NCBI GenBank assembly: GCA_017620875.1
Contig: JAGAUH010000160.1
Location: forward strand, 1-12,228
Direction of reading: 5' to 3'
DNA length: 12,228 nt
From: Clostridia bacterium
Lineage (GTDB): Bacteria > Bacillota > Clostridia > Christensenellales > Borkfalkiaceae
The notes below the pieces were generated by a model, which had not been told where the DNA came from, ran no database searches, and saw only the letters and a program-made list of their open reading frames with translations. The first letter of the stretch is position 1. The number at the start of each line of letters is the position of its first letter. Shown here piece by piece: positions 11,882-12,228 of the stretch. The position numbers and the translations under genes are program-made.

Positions 11882-12228
11882 TTATTTTGTTTTTTTATAG
11901 ATTTTTTTATACTCTAACGGAGTTAATCCCGTTTGGTTTTTAAATAAAATTATTAACCCCTTAGAACTTGCGTAACCTACTTTTTCAGCGATTTGGTTAA
12001 CGGATAAATCGCTATATAAAATTAAGTTTTGAGCCTCGTCAAATTTTCGTTTTAAAAGATATTCGGATATGGTTTTTCCCGTATAGGTTTTAAAATATCG
12101 CTCTAAATAAATCGGAGAGTAGCCAAGTAGTTTTGCAAGGCTTTTTACGTTTAAATTTCTGTCTATAATGTGTTGAAATATTTTTTCTATTAAAGGTGGG
12201 TAATTTTGTTTTTTTTCTTGTGTAGATC
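11882..12228 (-). CDS. AraC-family transcriptional regulator, C-terminal part (5' end outside window)
   Basis: The minus strand from the window edge to a TAA at 11884-11882 encodes 114 residues without a stop, too short for many ORF cut-offs. No in-frame ATG appears, so the start and ligand-binding half lie beyond 12228. The visible part is the complete AraC/XylS DNA-binding domain. The first helix-turn-helix includes VKSLAKLLGYSPIYLERYFK; then comes TGKTISEYLLKRKFDEAQNL; the second is SVNQIAEKVGYASSKGLIIL, followed by the family's closing FKNQTGLTPLEY motif. It ends in a lysine-rich tail. Such proteins usually activate sugar or stress genes. It lies upstream of, and in the same direction as, the TIR-asparaginase operon, separated by 82 bp that contain the operon's own promoter and a palindrome. 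Control of that operon is possible but unproven. Confidence 0.88.
   Translation of the reverse strand, partial: STQEKKQNYPPLIEKIFQHIIDRNLNVKSLAKLLGYSPIYLERYFKTYTGKTISEYLLKRKFDEAQNLILYSDLSVNQIAEKVGYASSKGLIILFKNQTGLTPLEYKKIYKKTK

Noticed and set aside
1..12228. tRNA or rRNA genes, insertion sequences, phage integrase or attachment sites
   Set aside because: No such gene, transposase motif or flanking direct repeat was seen on either strand.

Overview
The window is AT-rich and gene-dense. Strong purine-rich Shine-Dalgarno sites precede nearly all starts, every complete gene ends in TAA, promoters are sigma-A-like and often have an extended -10 (TGnTATAAT), and terminators are short hairpins followed by T runs. 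A lipoprotein with a long poly-serine linker and an InlB-type domain, DMT transporter, SipW-like S26 peptidase and HprK-like kinase together suggest a low-GC Firmicute, most likely an uncultured anaerobic Clostridia-type (gut-associated) bacterium. That placement is inference; no ribosomal or phylogenetic marker is present.

Region 1 (1-2951, + strand) is the downstream part of an operon entering from the left. It encodes an HPr-kinase-like P-loop protein, a PqqD-like peptide-recognition protein, a small S24/S26 (signal-peptidase-type) peptidase, an NTP_transf_5 nucleotidyltransferase and a tandem-duplicated helix-turn-helix protein, then a terminator. The first two overlap the next gene and the rest are closely spaced. 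The set looks like the tailoring half of a ribosomally made peptide (RiPP) cluster: PqqD would bind a leader, the peptidase could cut it, and the kinase and nucleotidyltransferase could modify the product. HprK-like and nucleotidyltransferase genes are known companions in Bacillus/Paenibacillus lasso-peptide clusters. No precursor or radical SAM gene is in view.

Region 2 (2952-4021, + strand) is a single EamA/DMT transporter gene. It has its own promoter, a 12-bp inverted repeat in the leader, and a strong bidirectional terminator.

Region 3 (4027-9790) holds a 1371-residue surface lipoprotein on the minus strand (poly-Ser stalk, InlB-like module, concanavalin-like modules, central SGNH/GDSL esterase, two C-terminal repeats). 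Divergent from it is a cytoplasmic alpha/beta hydrolase whose promoter predicts a leaderless mRNA. A small membrane protein of unknown function follows with its own promoter. A perfect 11-bp hairpin terminates it and the genes converging from the right.

Region 4 (9802-12228, minus strand) starts, in the direction of transcription, with an AraC-family regulator cut by the window end. A small palindrome and a promoter follow, then a two-gene operon: a TIR-domain protein fused to a V4R (4-vinyl-reductase-like) sensor domain, and 12 bp later an L-asparaginase-family enzyme. The TIR domain keeps the expected catalytic glutamate, so a ligand-sensing NAD-consuming or NAD-signalling protein is plausible. 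This pair is the best candidate for an undescribed system in the window.
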